A stretch of DNA of 64,000 nucleotides from Actinophytocola sp044466355 (GCF_044466355.1 NZ_JBITMQ010000014.1:62001-126000), one strand, 5' to 3'. Counted from the stretch's first letter, positions 25,468 through 34,029 are shown. Numbers and translations: made by a program. The notes: a model not told the origin generated them from the letters alone.

Positions 25468-26145
25468 CTACGAGTAGATGGCGAGCCAGATCGCGATGTA
25501 GTGCGAGGCCGCGGCCAGGACCGTGGCCGCGTGGAAGAACTCGTGGTGGCCGAAGATCGTGGGCCACGGGTTGGGCCAGCGGGTGGCGTAGAAGACCGCG
25601 CCCAACGTGTAGAACGCGCCGCCGACCAGCAGGAGCACGAAGGCCGCGACCCCGGCGTGCGCCAGCAGCTCCGGCAGCACGAACACCGCTACCCAGCCCA
25701 GTGCGATGTAGATCGGCGTGCCCAGCCACCTCGGCGCGTGCGGCCAGAGCAGCTTCAGCGCGACCCCCAGCAGCGCGCCGCCCCACACGACCGACAGCAC
25801 CACGTATCCCGTCGGTTGCGGCAGTGCCAGCAGGGAGAACGGCGTGTAGGTGCCCGCGATGAACAGGAAGATCATCGAGTGGTCGAGCCGCTTCATCCAC
25901 GCCCGCACGCGCAGGCTCACCCACCAGCGCCGGTGGTAGAGCGCGCTCACGCCGAACAGGCCGAGCACCGTCGCGCCGTACACCGACGTCGCCACGGCCG
26001 CGGTCGCCGACACCGTGGACGCGGACACCGAGATCAGGGTGGCGCCGAGGACCAGGGAAACCCAGAAGGACCAGTAGTGGATCACGCCGCGCATGCGCGG
26101 CTTGGTGTGCTGGGCGGGGGGTTGGTTCAGCGTCGCAGCGGGCAC
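25468..26145 (-). CDS. hemolysin III family (PAQR-like) integral membrane protein
   Basis: A 225-aa seven-helix protein. Conserved metal-site motifs are VSALYHRRWW, LDHSMIFLFIAGTYTP and GHHEFFHAATVLAAASHY. These supply the Ser, Asp and three His residues characteristic of the CREST/PAQR hydrolase superfamily, so a zinc-dependent membrane amidase or hydrolase activity is possible; haemolysis is not implied. GTG start 26145 has a TAACCT -10 six bases upstream (leaderless). It is the positional equivalent of Rv1085c. Confidence 0.92.
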   Translation of the reverse strand: MPAATLNQPPAQHTKPRMRGVIHYWSFWVSLVLGATLISVSASTVSATAAVATSVYGATVLGLFGVSALYHRRWWVSLRVRAWMKRLDHSMIFLFIAGTYTPFSLLALPQPTGYVVLSVVWGGALLGVALKLLWPHAPRWLGTPIYIALGWVAVFVLPELLAHAGVAAFVLLLVGGAFYTLGAVFYATRWPNPWPTIFGHHEFFHAATVLAAASHYIAIWLAIYS

Positions 26146-26151
26146 GTCATC

Positions 26152-26157
26152 AGGTTA
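26152..26157 (-). promoter_or_regulatory. leaderless promoter -10 of the hemolysin III gene
   Basis: TAACCT on the minus strand ends six bases before the GTG start at 26145. Confidence 0.5.
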
Positions 26158-26196
26158 CGGGACCGTAGGTTGAGCTTCGAAACGCTGTGAATCGGG

Positions 26197-26634
26197 TCAC
26201 GACCAGCCGACGACCTCGCGGTGTTCGACCGCGAGACAGCGGTCCATGACCACGTCCAGGCCTCCTTCGGCGGCGATCCTGGCGCCCTCCGGGGAGATCA
26301 CGCCGAGTTGCAGCCACAGCGCCCCGGCCCCCACCTCGACCGCCTCCCGCGCGATCGCCGGCACGTGCTCGGGACGGCGGAACACGTCCACGATGTCGAT
26401 GTGCTCCGGCACCTCGGCGAGCGAGGAGTACGCGGTCAGGCCCTGCCAGGACGTCAGCGCCGGGTTCACGGGGAACACCGTCAGCCCCGCGTGCACCAGG
26501 TACCTCGCGATGCCGAAGCTGGGTCGCGACGCGTCGGCGCTGAGCCCCACGATCGCCACGGTGCGTGACTCGTGCACCAGCCGCTCGATCACCGCGATGT
26601 CCTGCCAGCGTTGGTCGATCTCCGTTCGCCGCAT
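26197..26634 (-). CDS. CoA-binding domain protein (YccU-like)
   Basis: A 145-aa Rossmann-like CoA-binding domain protein. Features are TVAIVGLSADASRPSFGIARYL near residue 30, VFPVNPALTSWQGLTAYSSL, and VDVFRRPEHVPAIAREAVE, with GALWLQLGVISPEGARIAAEGG. The order matches the single-domain CoA_binding_2 family related to succinyl-CoA ligase alpha subunits. An ATG at 26658 is also possible and would overlap the opposing promoter; 26634 starts MRRTEID. Function unknown, perhaps sensing CoA esters. Divergent from the cis-prenyl transferase gene. Confidence 0.85.
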   Translation of the reverse strand: MRRTEIDQRWQDIAVIERLVHESRTVAIVGLSADASRPSFGIARYLVHAGLTVFPVNPALTSWQGLTAYSSLAEVPEHIDIVDVFRRPEHVPAIAREAVEVGAGALWLQLGVISPEGARIAAEGGLDVVMDRCLAVEHREVVGWS

Positions 26635-26668
26635 GCTTCCAGTGTGCTCCACCGTCATGGGACCGGCG

Positions 26669-26674
26669 TACCCT
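26669..26674 (+). promoter_or_regulatory. promoter -10 of the cis-prenyl transferase gene
   Basis: TACCCT lies eight bases before the GTG at 26683, fitting a near-leaderless transcript. Confidence 0.45.
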
Positions 26675-26682
26675 GCAGGGAC

Positions 26683-27474
26683 GTGACACCAGCCTGGCGG
26701 AGATTCCGCAAAAAAGCCGCGAAGCTCGTTTACGGCGTCTACGACAAGCGGCTCATCCAGCAGGCCGCGGGCCGCCATCCCCGCCATGTCGGGGTCGTGC
26801 TCGACGGCAACAGACGATGGGCACGTGAGGCCGGGTTCACCGACGTCAAGCACGGTCACATCGCCGGTGCGAAGCGCATCGCCGACCTGCTCAGCTGGTG
26901 TCGCGAAGCCGACGTGGAGCTGGTCACCCTCTGGCTGCTGTCCACCGACAACGTCATGCGGCCCGAGGCCGAGCTGAAGCCGTTGTTGCAGGTCATCGAG
27001 GGTGTCGTCGACGAGCTGGCCGAGCCGGACCAGCCGTGGCGGCTGCGGGTCATCGGCGCGCTGGACGTGCTGCCGGACGAGACCGCGGCCCGGCTGTCGG
27101 CCGCCGCGCGGCGCACCGAGGGGCGCACCGGCATGGAGGTGAACATCGCGGTCGGCTACGGCGGACGTCGTGAGATCGCCGATGCCGTGCGCAAGCTGCT
27201 CCAGAGCCAGGCCGAGGCCGGGAAGACGATCGAGGAGCTGGTCGAGGTCCTCGACGTCGACCACATCGCGGAGCACCTGTACACGTCCGGGCAGCCGGAC
27301 CCCGACCTCGTGATCAGGACGTCCGGGGAACAGCGGCTCTCCGGCTTCCTGTTGTGGCAGTCGGCGCACTCGGAGTTCTGGTTCTGTGAGGCGTACTGGC
27401 CCGACTTCCGCCGCACGGACTTCCTCCGCGCGTTGCGTGACTACGCCATTCGGCACCGTCGGTTCGGCTCATAA
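26683..27474 (+). CDS. short-chain cis-prenyl transferase (Z-farnesyl diphosphate synthase-like, Rv1086)
   Basis: A 263-aa isoprenyl transferase of the UppS family. HVGVVLDGNRRWARE carries the catalytic Asp and the Asn-Arg pair, followed by GHIAGAKRIADLL. Arg-bearing DLVIRTSGEQRLSGFLLWQ and SEFWFCEAYWPDF form the isopentenyl diphosphate site. Length and position match Rv1086, which makes Z,E-farnesyl diphosphate as a precursor of decaprenyl phosphate. The same sequence type also covers longer-chain undecaprenyl synthases, so product length is inferred from synteny. GTG start. Confidence 0.9.
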   Translation: MTPAWRRFRKKAAKLVYGVYDKRLIQQAAGRHPRHVGVVLDGNRRWAREAGFTDVKHGHIAGAKRIADLLSWCREADVELVTLWLLSTDNVMRPEAELKPLLQVIEGVVDELAEPDQPWRLRVIGALDVLPDETAARLSAAARRTEGRTGMEVNIAVGYGGRREIADAVRKLLQSQAEAGKTIEELVEVLDVDHIAEHLYTSGQPDPDLVIRTSGEQRLSGFLLWQSAHSEFWFCEAYWPDFRRTDFLRALRDYAIRHRRFGS

Positions 27475-27480
27475 CACGAC

Positions 27481-27510
27481 ACTGGGGCCCGCTTTTCGGC
27501 GGGCCCCAGT
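27481..27510. terminator. bidirectional hairpin terminator
   Basis: Stem ACTGGGGCCCGC / GCGGGCCCCAGT with a TTTTCG-type loop. It lies between the cis-prenyl transferase gene and the opposing small secreted peptide gene. Confidence 0.7.
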
Positions 27511-27731
27511 CATTGTCGCGAAATCAGTCCGCGAACGAGTGCGCGATCAGCGCCACCGCCGATGACGAAGGTGTTGTAGGCGTCCCCGAACGTCGGGTAC
27601 GAGCCCTCCTCCACCAGGCCGGGCAGGTGGCTCACGTCACGCTGTGCCACCGGGGCCGCGCTGGCGAACGCCGGAGCGATCATCGAGCGGCCGACAGCGG
27701 CTGCGGCGACAACGCCAACCTTCTTCCGCAC
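27510..27731 (-). CDS. 73-aa putative secreted peptide, unknown
   Basis: A GTG start with AAGGAGAT eight bases upstream. Residues 1-26 form a signal peptide (MRKKVGVVAAAAVGRSM...) with likely cleavage near ASA/APVAQ. The mature peptide is about 48 residues and has no cysteine. It includes DVSHLPGLVEEGSYPTFGD and AYNTFVIGGGADRALVRG. An arginine interrupts the hydrophobic core of the signal, which is unusual. Good translation signals and its own terminator support a real gene. I do not recognise a family. Confidence 0.6.
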   Translation of the reverse strand: MRKKVGVVAAAAVGRSMIAPAFASAAPVAQRDVSHLPGLVEEGSYPTFGDAYNTFVIGGGADRALVRGLISRQ

Positions 27732-28138
27732 GTTTCCATCTCCTTCGACATTGGGGGGTTTCGGGAAACTTCACGGGGTCCGTTCCGTGCACTCCGCCGG
27801 CACGAAGTCATCGGTGTTTTCCACGGTCCGCGTCGCTGAACACTCGGTCGTGTTACAAATGCCGAAATATTCACCATTTCTGGTTGTCGGCGGATCGCTT
27901 CGAGGTCGCTCCGTGATCACCTGCGCGTAGCTCGTGCCTGGTAGATGGCTTGTGAGCGGGTCGAGGTCGCTCAGGTGGCTGATGATCCGAACGAGGATGT
28001 TGATCACGCCGGGTAGTCGGGTCGGCGTGCGCAAGCGGCATTCGCGTGGATCTCGTGTCTCGGTCACGAAACGAAAATCACCTGCGTGGCTGCCTGTCCG
28101 AGAGGCCGATCCACGGGTAGCGTCCAAAGTGACGGGTC
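27732..28138. other. AT-richer non-coding stretch upstream of phoH2
   Basis: About 400 bp without a convincing gene. It holds the upstream region of the secreted peptide (minus strand), a lower-GC patch around 27850-27885, and a 12-bp direct repeat TCGAGGTCGCTC at 27900-27911 and 27961-27972. No recognisable riboswitch or tRNA was seen. A remnant gene or mobile-element scar is possible but unsupported. Confidence 0.4.
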
Positions 28139-28324
28139 GTGCCCACGCGGTCCGTCCCGGGAGGCCCTGGTCGTGACGGCAACGATCGCGAGGGGGCCGG
28201 CACCCGGCCCTCGTGGGCGGTGCGGCTGACGCTTCGGCGCAGACGTATCGCCTGGTCAGGGAGGTGCCCGGCCCTTCGAGGAACACGCGGACGTCGGTGC
28301 GCGTTCGCCGAGGAGTTGCCGTGA
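28139..28324 (+). CDS. candidate PhoAT-like small arginine-rich peptide overlapping phoH2
   Basis: A 61-aa open frame starting GTG at 28139 and ending in TGA that overlaps the phoH2 GTG start by four bases. The peptide is very basic (VRLTLRRRRIAWSGRC, then ALRGTRGRRCAF). In mycobacteria phoH2 follows, and overlaps, a short upstream gene, phoAT, described as the antitoxin of PhoH2. The overlap geometry here is the same. Weak points are the poor ribosome site, codon use like the rest of the region, and no recalled sequence similarity. Confidence 0.4.
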   Translation: MPTRSVPGGPGRDGNDREGAGTRPSWAVRLTLRRRRIAWSGRCPALRGTRGRRCAFAEELP

Positions 28325-29664
28325 CTGCTTCGCATTCCTCTTCCCCTGACCCTGACGACCAGCGCCGGACGTACGTCCTGGACACCTCTGTCCTGCTGTC
28401 GGACCCCTGGGCGATGTCCCGTTTCGACGAGCACGCGGTCGTGCTGCCGCTGGTGGTCATCAACGAGTTGGAGGGCAAACGTCATCACCCGGAGCTTGGC
28501 TGGTTCGCCAGAGAGGCCCTGCGGATACTGGATGACCTGCGGAAACGCCACGGGCGGCTCGACGCGCCCGTCCCGGTGGGCACGGCAGGCGGCACGCTGC
28601 ACGTCGAGCTGAACCACTCCGACCCGACGGTCCTCCCGTCCGGGTTCCGCACCGACACGAACGACGCCCGGATCTTGGCGTGCGCCCTGAACATGGCCGC
28701 ACACACACCAGGTGTGGCACTCATCACCAAGGACATGCCGCTGCGGATCAAGGCGGCGTCGGTGGGGCTCGATGTCGACGAGTACCGCGCACACGAGGTC
28801 ACCCCGTCCGGCTGGACCGGAATGGTGGACCTCGAGGTCGCGGCCGAGACGCTCGACGGTCTCTACCGCGACGGCGTCGCCGAGCTGGCCGAGTTCGGCG
28901 GGACGAGCCCGGCCGACTTCCCGACGAACACGGGTCTGCGGCTGCTGTCGGGTTCGCAGAGCGCACTCGGCCGCGTCACGAAGGACAAGCAGGTGCAGCT
29001 CGTGCGGGGCGACCGTGAGGCGTTCGGCCTGCACGGACGTTCCGCCGAGCAGCGGGTCGCGCTGGATCTGCTGCTCGATCCGGAGGTCGGCATCATCTCG
29101 CTCGGCGGCCGGGCCGGTACCGGCAAGTCGGCGCTCGCGCTCTGCGCGGGCCTCGAAGCGGTGATGGAGCGCAACCTCCATCGCAAGGTCGTGGTGTTCC
29201 GCCCGGTGTACGCGGTCGGCGGCCAGGACCTCGGGTACCTGCCGGGTTCCGAGAGCGAGAAGATGGCGCCGTGGGCGCAGGCCGTGTACGACACGCTCGG
29301 TGCGTTGGTCAGCCAGCCCGTGATCGACGAGGTGCTGGATCGCGGGATGCTCGAGGTGCTGCCGCTGACCCACATCCGCGGCCGTTCGCTGCATGACTCG
29401 TTCGTCATCGTCGACGAGGCCCAGTCACTGGAGCGCAACGTGCTGCTGACCGTGCTCTCGCGACTGGGCAGCGGCTCCCGGGTGGTGCTCACGCACGACG
29501 TCGCGCAGCGCGACAACCTGAGGGTCGGCAGGTACGACGGCGTCGCGGCGGTGATCGAGAAGCTGAAGGGTCATCCGCTGTTCGCACACGTCACGCTGAC
29601 GAGGTCCGAGCGCTCGCCGATCGCCGCGCTCGTGACGGAGATGTTGGAGGATCACGGGGCCTAG
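28321..29664 (+). CDS. phoH2: PhoH2: PIN-domain RNase fused to PhoH ATPase
   Basis: A 447-aa protein. The N-terminal PIN domain (residues 15-150) carries acidic residues in TYVLDTSVLLSDPW, VINELEGKR and TDTNDARILACALN. The C-terminal PhoH ATPase has Walker A GGRAGTGKSALAL (near residue 258) and Walker B SFVIVDEAQSLE. Characterised mycobacterial PhoH2 proteins are sequence-selective RNA helicase/RNases. GTG start with AGGAG upstream. Synteny equals Rv1095. A small arginine-rich ORF overlaps its start. Confidence 0.93.
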   Translation: MTASHSSSPDPDDQRRTYVLDTSVLLSDPWAMSRFDEHAVVLPLVVINELEGKRHHPELGWFAREALRILDDLRKRHGRLDAPVPVGTAGGTLHVELNHSDPTVLPSGFRTDTNDARILACALNMAAHTPGVALITKDMPLRIKAASVGLDVDEYRAHEVTPSGWTGMVDLEVAAETLDGLYRDGVAELAEFGGTSPADFPTNTGLRLLSGSQSALGRVTKDKQVQLVRGDREAFGLHGRSAEQRVALDLLLDPEVGIISLGGRAGTGKSALALCAGLEAVMERNLHRKVVVFRPVYAVGGQDLGYLPGSESEKMAPWAQAVYDTLGALVSQPVIDEVLDRGMLEVLPLTHIRGRSLHDSFVIVDEAQSLERNVLLTVLSRLGSGSRVVLTHDVAQRDNLRVGRYDGVAAVIEKLKGHPLFAHVTLTRSERSPIAALVTEMLEDHGA

Positions 29665-29738
29665 GTAGGGGTAACCCCCGGTCGGATTCGGGAGCTTCCC
29701 TGATGGTTTGACGGTCGCCGGAACGAGACCGTTGAGCC

Positions 29739-30419
29739 ATGGCAAACCTGGCTCTGACCTCCCGTTCGCTGCCGGTCCGCGGCGTGGTGATCCCCACGCC
29801 GCGGCCGGCGCCAATCGGCGTGTTCCTGGGTGTGGTCGGCCTGGTCCTCGCCGCGTTGCTCATGGGCGGGCTCAACCTGGTCGCGTACGACCGGATGAAC
29901 CCCATGAACACGACGATGTCGGACTACGTGTTCGTGCCGGGCGCGGGCTGGATGTTCCCGGCCGCCCTGCTGGCGATGTGCGCCGCGGGTGTTGGCGCCA
30001 CTGTGGGCCTGGCGGCACGAGGTTTGCTCCGTGGGCTCCTGCCGAAGCTGTCGCTTGGGCTCGCCCTGGCGGGTCTGTTGCTGGCGGCGGTGTTCCCGAC
30101 CGATCTGGGTGACGTGTCGCTGACCCTGTCCGCCCAGATCCACCGGTACGCGGCGGGTGTCGTGTTCTTCTGCGTCCCGATCACGGCGGTTCTCGTGGCG
30201 CGGCGCATGGGGCGGCGCCGCGCGCTGTACGTCGGCGCGACGGTCGCGTCGGTGCTGCTGGCTCTTTTCCTGACGTGTCACCTGGGGCCGATGCCGGACG
30301 CGTTGGGCGAGATGAGCGGTCTGCTGCAACGCCTGTTGTTCGTGGCGGAACTGGCGGTGCTGGGGCAGCTGATCCGGGTGGTGTCCCAACCGCGGCTCGA
30401 CTACGCGCTGGCCGCCTGA
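29739..30419 (+). CDS. DUF998 integral membrane protein
   Basis: A 226-aa membrane protein with six hydrophobic helices. After the first helix comes the family-typical MSDYVFVPGAGWMFPAALL. Later segments include AVFPTDLGDVSLTLSAQIHRYAAG, in which conserved Asp and His residues lie at the membrane boundary. This matches DUF998, a family of unknown function. The start is uncertain because the ribosome site is weak. Convergent with the GNAT gene, six bp apart. Confidence 0.85.
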   Translation: MANLALTSRSLPVRGVVIPTPRPAPIGVFLGVVGLVLAALLMGGLNLVAYDRMNPMNTTMSDYVFVPGAGWMFPAALLAMCAAGVGATVGLAARGLLRGLLPKLSLGLALAGLLLAAVFPTDLGDVSLTLSAQIHRYAAGVVFFCVPITAVLVARRMGRRRALYVGATVASVLLALFLTCHLGPMPDALGEMSGLLQRLLFVAELAVLGQLIRVVSQPRLDYALAA

Positions 30420-30425
30420 CCCCGC

Positions 30426-30884
30426 TCAGATGTGGTGTTCCCAGATCAGGCAGTCGTGGTCCTCGCAGTGATTCGGGATGCGTTGGGTGTACGTGTAGCC
30501 GGCTCGTTCGGCTACACGTTGGGACGCCTGGTTGTCCGGCCGGATCTCCAGCCACAGGTGGGTGTACCCGTTGACGTGGGCCCAGTCGGTCAGGTGGCGC
30601 AGTGCCGCCACCGCCAGGCCCCGGCCACGGGACTCCGGGCGGACCCAGTACGCCATCTCCGCGCTGCCCGGGGCGTCCGGCATCAGGCCCACCGCCGCGA
30701 CCAGCCTGCCGTTCTCGAAGACGCCGAACGACGTGTCCTTCTCCCACTTGCCCAGCGCGGTCCGCGCGTCCGCCAAGGAGTACGGGCCGACCGGTGTGCG
30801 ATCCCACAGCGCATGACCGGTTTCCGCGCTCGTGGCCTCCACCAGCAGCGGTGCGTCCTCTGTGGTCAGGCGACGGACGTTCAC
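30426..30884 (-). CDS. GNAT-family N-acetyltransferase
   Basis: A 152-aa GNAT protein. The acetyl-CoA pyrophosphate loop is RPESRGRGLAVAALRHLTDW. Before it comes AVGLMPDAPGSAEMAYWV, and after it LWLEIRPDNQASQRVAERAGYTY. The sequence resembles RimJ/RimL-like acetyltransferases acting on amino groups. GTG start 30884 follows the guaB1 stop by two bases, so it is translated from the same message. Substrate unknown. Confidence 0.88.
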   Translation of the reverse strand: MNVRRLTTEDAPLLVEATSAETGHALWDRTPVGPYSLADARTALGKWEKDTSFGVFENGRLVAAVGLMPDAPGSAEMAYWVRPESRGRGLAVAALRHLTDWAHVNGYTHLWLEIRPDNQASQRVAERAGYTYTQRIPNHCEDHDCLIWEHHI

Positions 30885-30886
30885 CG

Positions 30887-32359
30887 CTACCAGCCGCGCG
30901 GTAGTGGGGCGCCCTCCGCGAAGCCCGACGCCGACTGGATGCCCACGACCGCCTTCGCGTGGAAGTCCTCCAGCGTCGTCGCGCCGGTGTAGGTGCAGGC
31001 CGAGCGGACGCCCGAGCAGATGCTGTCCAGCAGGTCCTCCACGCTCGGGGCCGCCGGGTTCAGCTTCATGCGCGACGTCGAGATGCCCTCCTCGAACAAC
31101 GCCTTCCGGGCACGGTCGAACGCGCTGTCTCCACGAGTGCGGGCCGTCACCGCGCGCTTCGACGCCATGCCGAAGCTCTCCTTGTACGGGTTGCCCTGCT
31201 CGTCGCGCAGCAGGTCGCCCGGTGACTCGTACGTGCCCGCGAACCACGAACCGACCATCACGCTCGACGCACCCGCCGCCAGCGCGAGCGCCACGTCGCG
31301 GGGATGCCGCACGCCGCCGTCCGCCCACACGCGGGCGCCCAGTTCGCGCGCCGCCTGTGCGCACTCCAGCACCGCCGAGAACTGCGGGCGGCCCACGCCG
31401 GTCATCATGCGCGTCGTGCACATGGCACCCGGGCCGACGCCGACCTTCACCACGTCCGCGCCCGCTTCCACCAGGTCACGCACGCCCTCCGCGGTGACGA
31501 CGTTGCCCGCCACCACCGCCACGCCGCCGTCCCCGTGCTGCTGGACGCTCCGGCCCGCCGCGTCGACCGTCGCGCGGACGGCCTTCAGCGCGGAGATCAT
31601 CTTCTCCTGGTGGCCGTGTGCGGTGTCGACCACCAGCGTGTCCACCCCGCCGTCCAGCAGCGCCTGCGCCTTGCCGGACACGTCGCCGTTCACGCCGACG
31701 GCAGCCGCCACCCGCAGGCGACCACGCCCGTCCAGCGCGGGGCGGTACAGCTCGGCCCGCAGCGCGCCGACGCCGGTCAGCACACCGGCCAGCCTGCCCT
31801 GCTCGTCGACGCCCAGCGCGATGCCCGCCGTGCGGCCGTGCAGCTGGTCGAACACCTCCCGGGGTGTGGCGCTGATCGGCATCGTCAGCACCTCCGGGTC
31901 CGCGACGTCGCCCAGCCGTGTGAAGCGGTCCACCCCCGCGCAGGCCGCCTCGTCCACGACGCCCGCCGGGCGGCCCTCGTCGTCGACGATGACCACCGCG
32001 CCGTGAGCACGCTTGGGCAGCAGGTTCAGCGCGTCCGCGACCGCGTCACCCGGCGTCAGCACCAGTGGCGTGTCCCACACGGGGTGCCGTGACTTGACCC
32101 ACGACACGATGTCGCCGACCGCCGCCGGGTCCACGTCCTGCGGCAGTACGACAAGCCCGCCGCGCCGGGCCATGGTCTCCGCCATCCGCCTGCCCGCGAC
32201 GGCCGTCATGTTGGCGACGACCACCGGGATGGTGGCCCCGGTGCCGTCCGAGGTCGCCAGGTCCACGTCGAACCGCGATGCCACCGCGGAGCGGTTCGGC
32301 ATCAGGAAGACGTCGTCGTAGGTCAGGTCGAACGGTGGTGTGTCCGAGTAGAAGCGCAC
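30887..32359 (-). CDS. guaB1: GuaB1-type IMP dehydrogenase-related protein (probable GMP reductase)
   Basis: A 490-aa TIM-barrel protein with a pair of CBS domains inserted at about residues 95-220. The catalytic cysteine is in VGVGPGAMCTTRMMTGVGRP. VWADGGVRHPRDVALALAAG is the phosphate site, and KESFGMASKRAVTART is the flap region. The Met-Met sequence after the cysteine and the short size differ from true GuaB2. Actinobacterial GuaB1 proteins have been shown to be GMP reductases (GMP to IMP), which I transfer by similarity. Leaderless GTG start with TACCCT six bases upstream. Confidence 0.9.
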   Translation of the reverse strand: MRFYSDTPPFDLTYDDVFLMPNRSAVASRFDVDLATSDGTGATIPVVVANMTAVAGRRMAETMARRGGLVVLPQDVDPAAVGDIVSWVKSRHPVWDTPLVLTPGDAVADALNLLPKRAHGAVVIVDDEGRPAGVVDEAACAGVDRFTRLGDVADPEVLTMPISATPREVFDQLHGRTAGIALGVDEQGRLAGVLTGVGALRAELYRPALDGRGRLRVAAAVGVNGDVSGKAQALLDGGVDTLVVDTAHGHQEKMISALKAVRATVDAAGRSVQQHGDGGVAVVAGNVVTAEGVRDLVEAGADVVKVGVGPGAMCTTRMMTGVGRPQFSAVLECAQAARELGARVWADGGVRHPRDVALALAAGASSVMVGSWFAGTYESPGDLLRDEQGNPYKESFGMASKRAVTARTRGDSAFDRARKALFEEGISTSRMKLNPAAPSVEDLLDSICSGVRSACTYTGATTLEDFHAKAVVGIQSASGFAEGAPLPRGW

Positions 32360-32365
32360 GTGTCG

Positions 32366-32371
32366 AGGGTA
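32366..32371 (-). promoter_or_regulatory. leaderless promoter -10 of guaB1
   Basis: TACCCT on the minus strand lies six bases before the GTG start. It falls in the 13-bp gap between guaB1 and the ligB stop, so guaB1 can be transcribed independently of ligB. Confidence 0.5.
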
Positions 32372-32372
32372 C

Positions 32373-33896
32373 TTACGCGCCTCCCTTCCGCAGCATGGCG
32401 CGCACGGTGTCGATCGTGTCGGCCTCCGGTGGCTCCTTGTCCGGGCGGTAGCGGACCACGCGGGCGAAGCGCAGCGCGACGCCGCCCGCGTACCGCGGGC
32501 TGACCTGCACCCCGTCGAGCGCGATCTCCACCACCAGGTGCGGCTTCAGGTACACGGTCCAGTCGTCCCTGTGGTCCTCGTACTTCGGGAACTCGCTGGT
32601 CTGCCACGCCAGCAACTCGTCGGTGAGGCCCTTGAACGTCTTCCCGACCATGACCGGCGGGCCACCGTCCGGGTCGCGGGCGCCGAGGTGCAGGTTCGAC
32701 AGCGTGCCGGTACGCCGCCCGTGCCCCCACTCCGCCGCCAGCACGACCAGGTCGAGCGTGTGCACCGGCTTCACCTTCCGCCACGACTTGCCGCGCCTGC
32801 CCGCCTGGTAGGTCGAGTCGAGCGACTTGACCACCACACCCTCGTGCCCGTGCCGCAGCGCGTCCGCGAGCACCTGGTCGGCCTCCTCCTGCGACGGCTC
32901 CAGCGCACCCGGGATCACCAGCTCGCCAACCGTCTCGCGCAGCGCGGTGTTGCGTTCCCGCAGCGGCGCGTCGATCAGGTCCCTGCCATCCAGGTGCATG
33001 CAGTCGAAGAAGTACGGGTGCAGCAGCAGCTCCCGCTCACTGGTCGCCCCGAACCGGCTCATGGTCTCCTGGAACGGTCGCGGCCTGCCGTCGTCCGCGA
33101 GCGCCAGGGTCTCCCCGTCCAGCACGACCTGCCGTGCGGGCAGCTTCCGCACCAGCTCCACCAACTCCGGTACCGCGGCCGTGATCTCCCGCAGGGTGCG
33201 GGTGTAGACGTGGACCTCGTCACCGTTCTTGTGCACCTGGATGCGGGCACCGTCCAGCTTGTACTCGACGACGCACCGGCCGCCGCCGTCGAGGGCCGCC
33301 TCCAGGTTCTCCGCGGGCGAGGCCAGCATCGGCCGGATCGGCCTGCCCAGCCGCAGCCCGAACGTGTTCAGGGCCGCCGTGCCGCCCGTGAGAGCGGCCG
33401 CGGCGGTGTCGGGTAACTGGCCGGAGAGCATGAACGCCCGCCGGACCGTCTCCTTGTCGACCTCGGCCGCCTTCGCGATGGCGTCGAGCATGACGCCCTC
33501 CAGCGCCCCCTGCCGGAGCTCACCGGTGAGCAGCCGTAAGAGGAAGCTCTGCTCGTCCTTGGTGGCGGCGCCGAACAGGCCGCCGAGTAACTCGTTGCGA
33601 CGGGCGGTCGAGCCCTTGCCGCTGGTCGCCGCCACCTCGTCGAAGGCGCGGTCGACCTCGGCGACCGTGAGACCGGGCTGGTCGGCCGGGGTCTCGCGCA
33701 GTTTGACCAACGTGTGCCAGCCCGCGCCGATGCGGCCCTGCAGCGGTGTCCCCGCGAGGAACGCGACGACCGCGCGGACCTGGTCACCGGCACGGCGCAG
33801 CAGGCCGGCCAGGGCGTCGACCTTGGCCAACCGGGATCGGGTCGCGGACACCGCCGAGGAGGTGGTGACCACGTCGTTGAGCAACACGTCAGCCAT
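32373..33896 (-). CDS. lig: ATP-dependent DNA ligase (LigB-like)
   Basis: A 507-aa ligase, the same length as mycobacterial LigB. An N-terminal helical DNA-binding domain (residues 1-190) precedes the adenylation domain with KxDG motif VEYKLDGARIQVHKNG. Motif III-like FFDCMHLDGRDLI, motif IV EGVVVKSLDSTYQAGRRG and motif V WRKVKPVHTLDLVVLAAEWG follow. The OB fold ends with VALRFARVVRYRPDK. It seals nicks using ATP and is an accessory ligase beside the essential NAD-dependent LigA. ATG start 33896. Confidence 0.95.
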   Translation of the reverse strand: MADVLLNDVVTTSSAVSATRSRLAKVDALAGLLRRAGDQVRAVVAFLAGTPLQGRIGAGWHTLVKLRETPADQPGLTVAEVDRAFDEVAATSGKGSTARRNELLGGLFGAATKDEQSFLLRLLTGELRQGALEGVMLDAIAKAAEVDKETVRRAFMLSGQLPDTAAAALTGGTAALNTFGLRLGRPIRPMLASPAENLEAALDGGGRCVVEYKLDGARIQVHKNGDEVHVYTRTLREITAAVPELVELVRKLPARQVVLDGETLALADDGRPRPFQETMSRFGATSERELLLHPYFFDCMHLDGRDLIDAPLRERNTALRETVGELVIPGALEPSQEEADQVLADALRHGHEGVVVKSLDSTYQAGRRGKSWRKVKPVHTLDLVVLAAEWGHGRRTGTLSNLHLGARDPDGGPPVMVGKTFKGLTDELLAWQTSEFPKYEDHRDDWTVYLKPHLVVEIALDGVQVSPRYAGGVALRFARVVRYRPDKEPPEADTIDTVRAMLRKGGA

Positions 33897-34029
33897 GATG
33901 CACCGCACCACCGACAATTTCCGGAGACCGGCGCTGCCTGTGGACAACCGGGTGACCTGTGGACAACTCGGTGTTGACCTTGACCAAGGGGCAAGGCCCA
34001 CGGTGGTGCTGTCAGAACGAGGAGGGGTC

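Noticed and set aside
25468..26145. True haemolysin
   Set aside because: Family name only; the motifs are those of PAQR-like membrane proteins kept in non-haemolytic actinobacteria.
27771..28478. 235-codon minus-strand open frame upstream of phoH2
   Set aside because: No ribosome site, overlaps phoH2 antisense, and no recognisable domain; the part in the spacer looks random.
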